From the NCBI RefSeq assembly GCF_036226525.1, contig NZ_CP108487.1, forward strand, positions 1,302,001 through 1,366,000: a stretch of 64,000 nt of DNA, written 5' to 3'. Below the pieces are notes generated by a model, which worked only from the letters and a program-made list of their open reading frames with translations, did no database searches and was not told the origin of the DNA. The translations under genes and the position numbers were made by a program. Shown here one piece after another: positions 17,525-25,363 of the stretch. This DNA is from Kribbella sp. NBC_01245. GTDB lineage: Bacteria; Actinomycetota; Actinomycetes; Propionibacteriales; Kribbellaceae. Every line of letters starts with the position of its first letter. The first letter of the stretch is position 1.

Positions 17525-18508
17525 CTACGGCACCAGGACGACTTTGCCGGTGGTTTCGCGATCTTCCAGGGCTTGGTGCGCGTCGGCGGCTTTGGCCAGG
17601 GGGAAGCGGGTGGTGAGGGGTTTCCAGCGGCCGTCGATCGCCTCCGCGAGGGCGGCGGTTTCGAGGCCGCGAAGACCGCCGGGGCGCTGGAAGAGCTTGG
17701 GGCCGATCGCCCAGCTCACGGTCAGACCCCGGGCCACGATGTCGTCCGTCGTCAGCGCGGTCGGCTTGCCCGCGGACCAGCCGAACATCACCAGCCGACC
17801 GCCGATACCCAACTGCTCGAAGGCCGCCCGACCGGATTCACCGCCGACGCCGTCGAGGACGACCGTGACTGCTCGGCCGTCGAGTTCGGCCCGGACCTGC
17901 TCCGGCCAATCGGAGTCGCGGTAGTCGATCGCGATCTGCGCGCCAAGTGAACGGACCTCCTCGACTTTCGCGGGACCACCCGCGAGGGCCACGACGGTGG
18001 CGCCCGTGTTGCGGGCGGTTTGCACCAGCAGGTTGCCGATTCCGCCCGCGGCGGCGGTGATCAGGACCACGTCGTCCTTGGTCAGGCGCGCATCGGCGAG
18101 AACGCCCATCGTCGTACGGCCGGTGCCGATGATCGCCACGGCATCAGCCGCATCGAGGTGATCAGGTATCGCGTGTACGGCCTCCGCCGACGCGACGGCC
18201 AGTTCGGCGTAGCCACCGGGGACCTGACCAAGATGTACGACGACCCGCCGGCCGAGCCACGACTCGTCGGTGCCGGGGCCGACGGCGTCGACGCGGCCTG
18301 CCACCTCGCGGCCGGGGATGGTCGGGAGGTCGGGTGGTGCGACCGGTCCGCCACCGCTGGTACCCGCGCGGAGGACGGTGTCGAGCAGGTGGACGCCCGC
18401 GGCCTCGACCCGGATGCGGACCTGGCCCGCGGCCGGTTCGGGATCCGCCGTCTCCTCGTAGCGAAGATTGCCGGCCGGACCGAACTCGTGCAGGCGGATG
18501 GCGTGCAT
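17525..18508 (-). CDS. Zinc-independent quinone oxidoreductase (MDR superfamily)
   Basis: 327 residues. The N-terminal GroES-like domain starts MHAIRLHEFGPAGNLRYEE. The Rossmann motif AAAGGIGNLLVQTA (about residues 151-164) binds NADPH. The catalytic-zinc cysteine and structural-zinc cysteine cluster are absent, as in QOR-type quinone reductases. ATG at 18508 has AGGAGGT 6 nt upstream, so the 42-residue upstream extension of the frame is not used. It is preceded by a MerR-type promoter with a 19-bp spacer, suggesting induction by an electrophile or oxidant. Confidence 0.92.
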   Translation of the reverse strand: MHAIRLHEFGPAGNLRYEETADPEPAAGQVRIRVEAAGVHLLDTVLRAGTSGGGPVAPPDLPTIPGREVAGRVDAVGPGTDESWLGRRVVVHLGQVPGGYAELAVASAEAVHAIPDHLDAADAVAIIGTGRTTMGVLADARLTKDDVVLITAAAGGIGNLLVQTARNTGATVVALAGGPAKVEEVRSLGAQIAIDYRDSDWPEQVRAELDGRAVTVVLDGVGGESGRAAFEQLGIGGRLVMFGWSAGKPTALTTDDIVARGLTVSWAIGPKLFQRPGGLRGLETAALAEAIDGRWKPLTTRFPLAKAADAHQALEDRETTGKVVLVP

Positions 18509-18539
18509 CGTGGGACCTCCTGTTGTCGTGGTGCCGCTC

Positions 18540-18570
18540 ACGCTAAAAGCTCCAGTGGACTTGAAGTCAA
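18540..18570 (-). promoter_or_regulatory. MerR-type promoter with 19-bp spacer
   Basis: On the minus strand TTGACT (18570-18565) and TAGCGT (18545-18540) are separated by 19 bp. The spacer carries the imperfect dyad CTTCAAGTCCACTGGAG. A lengthened spacer with a centred dyad is the mark of promoters activated by MerR-family regulators. No merR gene is adjacent. Confidence 0.65.
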
Positions 18571-18617
18571 GCCCGCTCGTGCCGGGGCGTCGGACCGGGC
18601 TGAGTAGGCTGTGCGGC

Positions 18618-19679
18618 ATGCCGATCCGCCTCATCGACCGCCGGCCGGACGTCAGCCCGGACCGGCTGTTGTCCGAGTGCGTGCCGCCACCCCGGTTCGC
18701 GCCCGTGCGGTTCGAGACCTACCGCCCGGACCCGTCCGAGCCGAGTCAGGCGGCAGCCCTCGCGCTGCTCCGCGAACGCGGTACGACGCTCGCCGGGCCG
18801 CGTACGGAGACCCGGTCGTGGTGGCGTTTCGGCCGGGGCTCGCAGGAGGTGCCGGGGAAGGCGGGCGTCTATCTCGATGGCGGGTTCGGTGTGGGCAAGA
18901 CGCATTTGCTCGCGTCGCTGTGGCACGAGTCGTCGGGCCCGAAGATGTACTGCACGTTCGTCGAGCTCACCAACCTGGTCGGCGCGATCGGGATGCGCCG
19001 GGCCGTCGAGGTGCTCACGCCGTACCGGTTGATCTGTATCGACGAGTTCGAGCTGGACGATCCCGGCGACACCGTGCTGATCTCGCGACTGCTCGGGCAG
19101 TTGGTCGAGGGTGGCGTGCAACTCGCCGCGACCTCGAACACGTTGCCGGATCGGCTGGGGGAGGGCCGGTTCCAGGCGACCGACTTCCTGCGCGAGATCC
19201 AGGGATTGGCCGCGCGGTTTGACGTACTGCGGATCGACGGGCAGGACTACCGGCACCGGGGTCTGCCGACAGCGCCCGCGCCGTTGACCGATGACGAGGT
19301 GGCGCGGTTGGCGTCGGCGCGGGAGGGCGCGTCGTGCGACCACTTCGTCGACGTCCATCGGCATCTCGCGGAGTTGCATCCGAGCAAGTACGGCGCGCTG
19401 CTCGACGGGGTGACGGCCGTGGGGCTGGTGGACATCCGCGAGATCACCGACGAGAACGTCGCGCTCCGGCTCGTCGTACTGGCCGACCGGATGTATGACC
19501 GGGATATCCCGTTGCTGGCCAGCGGTGTGCCGTTGGACCGGATGTTCGACGAGCGGATGCTCAAGGGCGGCTATCGCAAGAAGTACCTGCGCGCGTTGTC
19601 GCGGCTGATCGCGCTGGCGCGAGCCGGGATGGGGCAGGATGGCGGGCATGGCGTCGAAGAAGAACGAGAAGAAGTCTGA
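18618..19679 (+). CDS. zapE: AFG1-like ATPase (ZapE family)
   Basis: 353 residues. P loop GGFGVGKTHLL (about residues 91-101), Walker B LICIDEFELDD and the sensor region LAATSNTLPDRLGEGRF are those of the ZapE/AFG1 family, which acts in cell division in proteobacteria; its role in actinobacteria is not established. ATG at 18618 is chosen because a TAGGCT box (18605-18610) lies 7 nt upstream and homology starts there; the longer frame would run through the divergent MerR-type promoter. It overlaps the ppk2 gene by 32 nt. Confidence 0.9.
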   Translation: MPIRLIDRRPDVSPDRLLSECVPPPRFAPVRFETYRPDPSEPSQAAALALLRERGTTLAGPRTETRSWWRFGRGSQEVPGKAGVYLDGGFGVGKTHLLASLWHESSGPKMYCTFVELTNLVGAIGMRRAVEVLTPYRLICIDEFELDDPGDTVLISRLLGQLVEGGVQLAATSNTLPDRLGEGRFQATDFLREIQGLAARFDVLRIDGQDYRHRGLPTAPAPLTDDEVARLASAREGASCDHFVDVHRHLAELHPSKYGALLDGVTAVGLVDIREITDENVALRLVVLADRMYDRDIPLLASGVPLDRMFDERMLKGGYRKKYLRALSRLIALARAGMGQDGGHGVEEEREEV

Positions 19680-20511
19680 GGGTTTGTCCAGCGCACTACG
19701 GGTCAAGGCCGGTCCGGTCGACCTGAGTTCGTTCGACCCGCGGGCCACGACGGGCTTCAGCGGTACCAAGGAGGAAGGCCGCGAGGCATTGGCCGCGCTG
19801 GCGCCCGAGGTGTCGGACTGGCAGGAACGCCTGTTCGCCGAAGGCCGCAAAGGCGGCGAACGCAGCGTGCTGCTGGTGCTGCAGGGTATGGACACGTCCG
19901 GCAAGGGTGGCGTGATCCGGCACGGCGCCGGCCTGATGGACCCGCAGGGCTTGCGGATCACGTCGTTCAAGGCGCCGACGCCGGCCGAGAAGCGGCGCGG
20001 CTTCCTCTGGCGCATCCGCCAGGCCTTGCCGGCACCGGGCCAGATCGGGATCTTCGACCGGTCGCATTACGAGGACGTGCTGATCGCGCGAGTGCGGAAT
20101 CTCGTCGCCGCGCCGGTGTGGAACCGCCGGTACGACGCGATCAACGAGTTCGAGACGGAGCTGGCGGGTGCCGGGATCACGGTGGTGAAGTGCTTCCTGC
20201 ATATCTCGCCGGAGATGCAGAAGGAGCGGTTGCAGGCGCGTCTCGACGACCCGACGAAGCACTGGAAGTACAACCCGGGCGATGTCGACGAACGCCAACT
20301 CTGGCCCGCCTACACCGAGGCGTACGAGGCGGCCATCGAGAAGTGCAACGCCGACCATGCGCCTTGGCACGTCATCCCCAGCGACCGCAAGTGGTACCGC
20401 AACTGGGCCGTCACCACCCTCCTCCTCGAGACCCTCCAGGACCTCAACCCCGAATGGCCCAAAGCCGACTTCGACGTGGCGCTGGAGAAGAGCCGCGTCG
20501 CCGAAAGCTGA
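19648..20511 (+). CDS. ppk2: Polyphosphate kinase 2 family protein
   Basis: 287 residues. GMDTSGKGGVIRH is the Walker A motif typical of PPK2, IFDRSHYEDVL the Walker B region, and CFLHISPEMQKERLQARLDDPTKHWKYNPGD (shown in short: lid with Arg and Lys residues) follows. These enzymes move phosphate between polyphosphate and nucleotides; the single-domain form with this PTPAEKRRGFLWR segment resembles class III or AMP/ADP-phosphorylating members, but direction and substrate are not certain. ATG at 19648 has GGGGCAGG 9 nt upstream; ATG at 19639 has no spacing. It is coupled to zapE. Confidence 0.9.
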   Translation: MASKKNEKKSEGLSSALRVKAGPVDLSSFDPRATTGFSGTKEEGREALAALAPEVSDWQERLFAEGRKGGERSVLLVLQGMDTSGKGGVIRHGAGLMDPQGLRITSFKAPTPAEKRRGFLWRIRQALPAPGQIGIFDRSHYEDVLIARVRNLVAAPVWNRRYDAINEFETELAGAGITVVKCFLHISPEMQKERLQARLDDPTKHWKYNPGDVDERQLWPAYTEAYEAAIEKCNADHAPWHVIPSDRKWYRNWAVTTLLLETLQDLNPEWPKADFDVALEKSRVAES

Positions 20512-20515
20512 GCCC

Positions 20516-20595
20516 GGACCGCCACGCAGGTACAACCTGTTCGTCGAAGGCCTAGGAATGCGGTTTGGTGGGGTTGTGCCTGCATGGCGGTCCGC
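20516..20595. repeat. Palindromic repeat, copy 1 (upstream of the AbiEi-like gene)
   Basis: Two arms, 20516-20537 (GGACCGCCACGCAGGTACAA...) and 20574-20595, are reverse complements over 22 bases with two mismatches, separated by about 36 nt. The right arm belongs to a 26-bp stretch (20570-20595, GGGGTTGTGCCTGCATGGCG...) that recurs exactly at 21536-21561. It begins five bases after the ppk2 stop and could also act as its terminator. Confidence 0.85.
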
Positions 20596-20644
20596 CTGTG
20601 GATAACAAACGCCGCGTTCGTCGTCGGTGCTCCATCATTGACGG

Positions 20645-21523
20645 GTGGGCGACGTCGTGGACATTCTGCGCAGGGTCGGTGGCACCGCGACTTTTGCCGA
20701 CTTGCGCAGGGTGACGTCGGCCCGCTCGATCCGGCTGGCTCTAGCGGACCGGCGAATTAGGCGGCTGGCGAAGGGCTTCTACGCGTTGCCCGAGCAGCCA
20801 TCGCCAGTGGCGGTTGCGCATGCCTATGGTGGCGTGCTGTCCCATGAGAGCGCAGCGCTCTACTGGGGATTCCAGGTGGTGGCGCGGCCGGCAGTGCCGC
20901 ATGTGACGCTCGGACGCAAGCGGCGGTTGCGGGCGACGGACCTGCGATGCCAGCCACATTGGGCGTCTGTGCCGGTGCTGGACGACGCCACCACACCACT
21001 GCGAACCGTCATCGATTGTGCGCGGGCGCTCCCCTTCGGCGAGGCGCTTGCCATTGCCGACTCGGCGTTGAGATCGGGGAAGGTCGAGCCCTCGGAGCTG
21101 TTGTCGGCGGCCTACGCGTTGGGCGGAAGTGGGCGGCAGCGAGTGATCCGCGTCGCGGAGTTAGCCGACTTCCGCTCGGAGTCGGCGTTGGAATCGATGC
21201 TCAGAAGTCGGGTGATAGAGGCGGGCTTCGACGACTTCGTGCCCCAACTTGTCATCGAGGATGACGAATTCCATGCTCGCGTCGACCTGGCGAGCGCAGC
21301 ACGGCGGATTGCCTTGGAGGCTGAGGGGTTCGAATTCCACCACACGAGAAGTGCGCTGCGCCGGGATTGCAAGCGGCACGTGAATCTTGCGATGCGAGGC
21401 TGGCAATCGCTGCGCTATTCCTGGGAGGACGTGATTCTCGACGAGACCTGGGTCGGCTTGTCCCTCGGTGAAGTTGTTCGCGGACGTGCATGCAGGCACA
21501 ACCCCCTCGAGAGAGCTGCATAA
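20645..21523 (+). CDS. AbiEi-like winged-helix protein with DUF559/VSR-like C-terminal domain
   Basis: 292 residues. The N-terminus (GDVVDILRRVGGTATFADLRRVTSARSIRL, in short a winged helix of the AbiEi antitoxin kind, residues 1-60) is followed by GVLSHESAALYWG, common in this family. The C-terminal part (SALESMLRSRVIEAGF, HARVDLASAARRIALEAEGFEFHHT, LRRDCKRHVNLAMRGW, SLRYSWEDV) matches the DUF559/VSR-endonuclease-like layout: a D, an E-x-E and an R-x-x-x-x-R core. No AbiEii toxin gene is adjacent. Start GTG at 20645 is tentative. It is bounded on both sides by the same palindromic repeat, whose left arm at the 3' side lies inside the coding sequence. Confidence 0.8.
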   Translation: MGDVVDILRRVGGTATFADLRRVTSARSIRLALADRRIRRLAKGFYALPEQPSPVAVAHAYGGVLSHESAALYWGFQVVARPAVPHVTLGRKRRLRATDLRCQPHWASVPVLDDATTPLRTVIDCARALPFGEALAIADSALRSGKVEPSELLSAAYALGGSGRQRVIRVAELADFRSESALESMLRSRVIEAGFDDFVPQLVIEDDEFHARVDLASAARRIALEAEGFEFHHTRSALRRDCKRHVNLAMRGWQSLRYSWEDVILDETWVGLSLGEVVRGRACRHNPLERAA

Positions 21524-21561
21524 GCCCGTCTCGCCGGGGTTGTGCCTGCATGGCGGTCCGC
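21482..21561. repeat. Palindromic repeat, copy 2 (downstream of the AbiEi-like gene)
   Basis: The left arm CATGCAGGCACAACCCC (21488-21504, extending imperfectly to 21482) pairs exactly with GGGGTTGTGCCTGCATG (21536-21552). The right arm continues to 21561 and is identical over 26 bp to 20570-20595. The left arm encodes the protein's C-terminal residues, so the repeat and gene are physically merged. Confidence 0.85.
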
Positions 21562-21563
21562 TT

Positions 21564-22346
21564 CTACGCCGTGCGGACCAACGTGGGCCTGGGTGCGGCG
21601 GGGGCTAGCGTGAGGAGGTCTAGGCCGGCTACGCCGTAGCGGAGGAGGACTAGGCGGGCTAGTTCGTTGCTTACGCCTAGGGGGCGGGAGACGGCGACGG
21701 CTCCGGCTTTGCGGGCGGTTTCCTCGGCCTTGTCCGGCAGCAGTCCGGGCGCGAGGAAGAAGGCGCCGACGGCTACGTGGCGACGGCCTTCCAGCCTCCA
21801 CTGGAGGACGGCTTCGGCCGGGGTCGGGCTCGCCGAGGTGATGAAGGCGGCCGTGACCGGGAGGCGGTGGCGTTGACCCCAGATGCGGGCCAGCCTGGAG
21901 ACCGCCGCGTTGGCCTGGTGGTCGCTCGACCCGACGCATGAGAGCACGAGCGCGTCGAGCTCACGCACGCGGCTGTTGCGCAGCTCGGCCCGCATGCGCC
22001 GATCGAGCACGTCCAGCAGCGACTCGTCGTACCCGAGCACGTCGGACGCGATGATCCGCAGGTCCGGGTAGCGTCCGCGCGCCTCGTCGATCACCGCGGG
22101 GACGTCGACCTTGGCGTGGAAGGCGTCCGAGAGCAGCAGCGGGACGACGACGATCTCCTCGACGCCGTCAGCACCGAGCTTCTCGAACACCTGGTACGGG
22201 GAAGGGGGGCAGTGGTCCAGGAATGCCGCTTCGATCCGCAGGTCGTCGCGCGTCTCGCGCAGGCAGTCGACCATGGCGTGGACAGTGGCGGCCGAGCGCG
22301 GGTCCCGGCTGCCGTGGGCGAGGATCACAAGTGCTGGAGCAGTCAC
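21564..22346 (-). CDS. Sirohydrochlorin chelatase family protein (CbiX/SirB type)
   Basis: 260 residues. ALVILAHGSRDPR at the start carries the conserved metal-chelating His, and a second domain begins DALVLSCVGSSDH. Such proteins insert Fe2+ or Co2+ into sirohydrochlorin. Being last in the sulfate assimilation operon, it most likely makes siroheme for the sulfite reductase at the other end. GTG at 22346 overlaps the cysN stop (GTGA, 22343-22346), so the longer upstream frame is not used. Confidence 0.88.
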   Translation of the reverse strand: MTAPALVILAHGSRDPRSAATVHAMVDCLRETRDDLRIEAAFLDHCPPSPYQVFEKLGADGVEEIVVVPLLLSDAFHAKVDVPAVIDEARGRYPDLRIIASDVLGYDESLLDVLDRRMRAELRNSRVRELDALVLSCVGSSDHQANAAVSRLARIWGQRHRLPVTAAFITSASPTPAEAVLQWRLEGRRHVAVGAFFLAPGLLPDKAEETARKAGAVAVSRPLGVSNELARLVLLRYGVAGLDLLTLAPAAPRPTLVRTA

Positions 22347-23632
22347 AGCGGTTCCCCTTCTACGTCGTCGATCATGCCGGCCGCCAACGTCCACCCGTCG
22401 TGGGCGTCGATCAGCAGGAACGATCCGGTGATGGCATTGCTGGAGTACGGATCGGCGGCCAGCGGTGCGGCGACCTTGAGCTGCACCTTGCCGATGTCGT
22501 TCAGGTTCAGCTCGGTGGCATCGATGACGCCGAGCGTGTCCAGGTCGAGAGCGCCACCGATCTTGGTGACGATCGCCTGGGCAGTCGTGGTGGTGTGCTT
22601 GATCAGCACGCGAGCGCCGACCGTCAGCGGGCGGTCGGACAACCAAGCGACGGTGGAGGCCAGTTCCCGGCGGGTGCCGGGGGAGCTCTCCGCCGCGACG
22701 ATGACCGAACCGCGAGCCACGTCGAGGTTGTCGGCGAGCCGGATGGTGACGGCCTCCCCGGCAACAGCGGTACCGCCCGAGGCGACGCCGGCGGCCGACG
22801 AGGTCACCACGGCCCGGTCAACCCCGGCCACGGTGGTACGGCGACCGGCCGGCAGCACGATGACCGAGTCCCCGGCGGAAACCTTGCCGGCGGCAACCGT
22901 CCCGGCGTATCCCCGGTAGTCGCGGTACTCGTCGTCAGTCTGCGGCCGGATCACGTACTGCACCGGGAACCGCAACGGCTGCGACGAGATGTCGTCCCGT
23001 CCGTCCGCGTTCTCGAGGAACTCCAGCAGCGTCGGCCCGTCGTACCAAGTGGTGCGCGTCGAGCGGTCCACCACGTTGTCCCCGGCGAGAGCCGAGACCG
23101 GAATGGCCTTCACGTCGCTGATCCCGAGCTGGTCGGCCAGGTCGACGACGTCCTTCGCGATACCCGTGAAGACGGCCTCGTCGTAGTTGACCAGGTCGAT
23201 CTTGTTCACCGCGAGTACGACGTGTGGCACCCGCAGCAGGCCGGCCACGGCGAGGTGCCGCCGGGTCTGCTCCAGTACGCCGTGCCGCGCGTCGACCAGG
23301 ATGATGACGACGTCGGCCGTGGACGCACCGGTGACGGTGTTCCGGGTGTACTGCACGTGTCCCGGGCAGTCGGCCAGGATGAACGAGCGCTTGTCGGTGG
23401 CGAAGTACCGGTAGGCGACGTCGATGGTGATGCCCTGTTCGCGCTCGGCCCGCAAGCCGTCGGTCAGCAGGGCGAAGTCGAAGTCACCAGCGCCACGGGT
23501 CGACGAGACGTGCTGCACATGGGCGATCTGGTCGGCCAAGATCGCCTTGCAGTCGTGCAGCAGCCGTCCGACCAACGTGGACTTTCCGTCGTCGACCGAA
23601 CCGGCGGTCGCGAGTCGCAGCAGTGTGCTCAT
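22343..23632 (-). CDS. cysN: Sulfate adenylyltransferase subunit 1 (GTPase)
   Basis: 429 residues. GTPase motifs GSVDDGKST (11-19), DCPGHVQY and NKID are intact, followed by elongation-factor-like beta domains. With CysD it activates sulfate to APS using ATP, driven by GTP hydrolysis. There is no C-terminal APS kinase (CysC) domain, consistent with direct reduction of APS by the CysH here. It overlaps cysD by one base (TGATG) and the chelatase gene by four. Confidence 0.96.
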   Translation of the reverse strand: MSTLLRLATAGSVDDGKSTLVGRLLHDCKAILADQIAHVQHVSSTRGAGDFDFALLTDGLRAEREQGITIDVAYRYFATDKRSFILADCPGHVQYTRNTVTGASTADVVIILVDARHGVLEQTRRHLAVAGLLRVPHVVLAVNKIDLVNYDEAVFTGIAKDVVDLADQLGISDVKAIPVSALAGDNVVDRSTRTTWYDGPTLLEFLENADGRDDISSQPLRFPVQYVIRPQTDDEYRDYRGYAGTVAAGKVSAGDSVIVLPAGRRTTVAGVDRAVVTSSAAGVASGGTAVAGEAVTIRLADNLDVARGSVIVAAESSPGTRRELASTVAWLSDRPLTVGARVLIKHTTTTAQAIVTKIGGALDLDTLGVIDATELNLNDIGKVQLKVAAPLAADPYSSNAITGSFLLIDAHDGWTLAAGMIDDVEGEPL

Positions 23633-24534
23633 CAGAAGTACCCCTCGCGTTTGCGGTCTTCCATGGCTGCTTCGCTGACCCGGTCGTCGGCGCGAGTGGC
23701 GCCACGCTCAGTCAGTTCACTCGCGGCGACCTCGATGACGACCTCGGCGGCCGATCGAGCCTCACCCAGTACGGCGCCAGTGCAGGACATGTCGCCGACC
23801 GTTCGGTACCGAACAATCTGCGACGAAACGATCTCGCCGGCGCGCGGTTGCGAATAGGGGCCGACGGCAAGCAACATGCCGTCGCGCTCGAACACGTCCC
23901 GGCTGTGGGAGTAGTAGATCGACGGCAGGTCGATCCCCTCACGGTCGATGTAGTTCCAGATGTCGAGCTCGGTCCAGTTCGACAGCGGGAACACGCGTAC
24001 GTGCTCGCCGGGCTTGTGCCGCCCGTTGTACAGCGACCACAGCTCGGGCCGCTGGTTCCGCGGATCCCACTGGCCGAACTCGTCGCGCAGGCTGAAGATC
24101 CGCTCCTTCGCGCGGGCCCTCTCCTCGTCACGACGGCCGCCACCGAAGACGGCGTCGAACCGGTTGCCGTTGATCGCGTCCAGCAGCGGCACCGTCTGCA
24201 GCGGGTTCCGGGTCCCGTCGGCCCGCTCGCGCAGACGCCCGTCGGCCAGGTAGTCCTCGACCTTAGCGACCACCAACTTGAGGCCCAGCTCAGAAACGAC
24301 CCGGTCGCGATACTCCAGCACCTCGGGGAAGTTGTGCCCGGTGTCGACGTGCAGCAGCGTGAACGGCACCGGCGCCGGCGCGAACGCCTTCCGCGCCAGG
24401 TGCAGCATCACGATGGAGTCCTTGCCACCGGAGAACAGCACGACCGGGCGCTCGAACTCGGCGGCGACCTCACGGAATACGAACAGCGACTCGCTCTCGA
24501 GCGCGTCCAGCTCACTCACGATCGTTGTGCTCAT
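23632..24534 (-). CDS. cysD: Sulfate adenylyltransferase subunit 2
   Basis: 300 residues of the PP-loop ATP pyrophosphatase family: VVLFSGGKDSIVMLHL (residues 31-46), then HVDTGHNFPEV, and FGGGRRDEERARAKERIFS further on. It forms the ATP sulfurylase with CysN. ATG at 24534 overlaps the cysH stop (ATGA), so the longer reading frame upstream is not used. Confidence 0.96.
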   Translation of the reverse strand: MSTTIVSELDALESESLFVFREVAAEFERPVVLFSGGKDSIVMLHLARKAFAPAPVPFTLLHVDTGHNFPEVLEYRDRVVSELGLKLVVAKVEDYLADGRLRERADGTRNPLQTVPLLDAINGNRFDAVFGGGRRDEERARAKERIFSLRDEFGQWDPRNQRPELWSLYNGRHKPGEHVRVFPLSNWTELDIWNYIDREGIDLPSIYYSHSRDVFERDGMLLAVGPYSQPRAGEIVSSQIVRYRTVGDMSCTGAVLGEARSAAEVVIEVAASELTERGATRADDRVSEAAMEDRKREGYF

Positions 24535-25217
24535 GTGTGCAACCCGCATTCCACCTTGCCGGAACCGGCCCAGCGACCGCTGCGCGGGTCTTCGCCCGGC
24601 GCGACCTGCTTGGTGCACGGCTGGCACCCGATGGACGGGTAGCCGTCGTACTGCAGCAGGTTGACCAGTACGCCGTTGTCGGTGATGTACGCGTCGAGGT
24701 CGGCCTGGGTCCACGGCGCGATCGGGTTGAGCTTCACCATGTCGCGCTTCGCGTCGTACTCGACGATCGGGGTGTTGGCCCGCGTCGGCGCCTCTTCACG
24801 CCGTACGCCGGTCACCCAGGCCTTGTAGCCCGAGAGCACCCGGTTGAGCGGCTCGACCTTGCGCAGCGCGCAGCACTTGTCGGGCTCCCGCGCGAACAGG
24901 TCTTTGCCGTACTCGGCGTCCTGCTCGGCCACGGTCTGCTTGGGCGTCGCGTTGATCAGGTTGATCGGCAGCGTCGCCGCCACGGCGTCCCGGGTGCCGA
25001 TCGTCTCGGCGAAGTGGTAGCCGGTGTCGAGGAACAGTACGTCGACGCCGGGCGCCGCCTCGGCCGCGAGGTGGGGGAGTGCGCCGTCCGCCATCGACGC
25101 CGTCACGACCAGCTCGTCACCGAAGGTCTCCCGCGCCCAGGCCAGTACCTCGACCGGGGACGCGTCTGCTAACCGTTCGTTGGCCTCTTCGGCCAGGGAT
25201 TTCAAGTCGGTGCTCAT
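24531..25217 (-). CDS. cysH: Adenylyl-sulfate (APS) reductase, [4Fe-4S] type
   Basis: 228 residues. Cys115-Cys116 (KCCALRK) and Cys198/Cys201 (GCQPC) are the cluster ligands that mark APS-reducing enzymes, and Cys224 in ECGLH is the catalytic thiol. It reduces APS to sulfite with thioredoxin. No CysC is seen, agreeing with APS rather than PAPS as substrate. It overlaps both neighbours by four bases (ATGA). Confidence 0.94.
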   Translation of the reverse strand: MSTDLKSLAEEANERLADASPVEVLAWARETFGDELVVTASMADGALPHLAAEAAPGVDVLFLDTGYHFAETIGTRDAVAATLPINLINATPKQTVAEQDAEYGKDLFAREPDKCCALRKVEPLNRVLSGYKAWVTGVRREEAPTRANTPIVEYDAKRDMVKLNPIAPWTQADLDAYITDNGVLVNLLQYDGYPSIGCQPCTKQVAPGEDPRSGRWAGSGKVECGLHT

Positions 25218-25363
25218 TCCACACTCACCCGCAGTCCGATCATCTTCAGCTGGAACACCCGTGCACAGGGCCGGCACTCCCAGGTGCCATGCCCGTCCTC
25301 CGCGGGACGCAAGTCCTCATCCCCGCAGTAGGGGCAGTACAACGGCGCAGCGCGTTCGCTCAC
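25214..25363 (-). CDS. 49-residue double-CxxC (zinc-ribbon-like) protein in the sulfite reductase operon
   Basis: A 49-residue frame starting at GTG 25363, with CPYCGDED and ECRPCARVF giving two CxxC pairs 18 residues apart, then QLKMIGLRVSVE. It overlaps the sulfite reductase stop by GTGA (25360-25363) and the cysH start by ATGA (25214-25217). Such tight coupling on both sides argues strongly that it is translated. It may bind zinc or an Fe-S cluster and assist the reductases; function not known. Confidence 0.82.
   Translation of the reverse strand: MSERAAPLYCPYCGDEDLRPAEDGHGTWECRPCARVFQLKMIGLRVSVE

Noticed and set aside
22223..24642. Plus-strand open frames across cysN and cysD
   Set aside because: Shadows of well-defined minus-strand genes; no recognisable motif or start signal.
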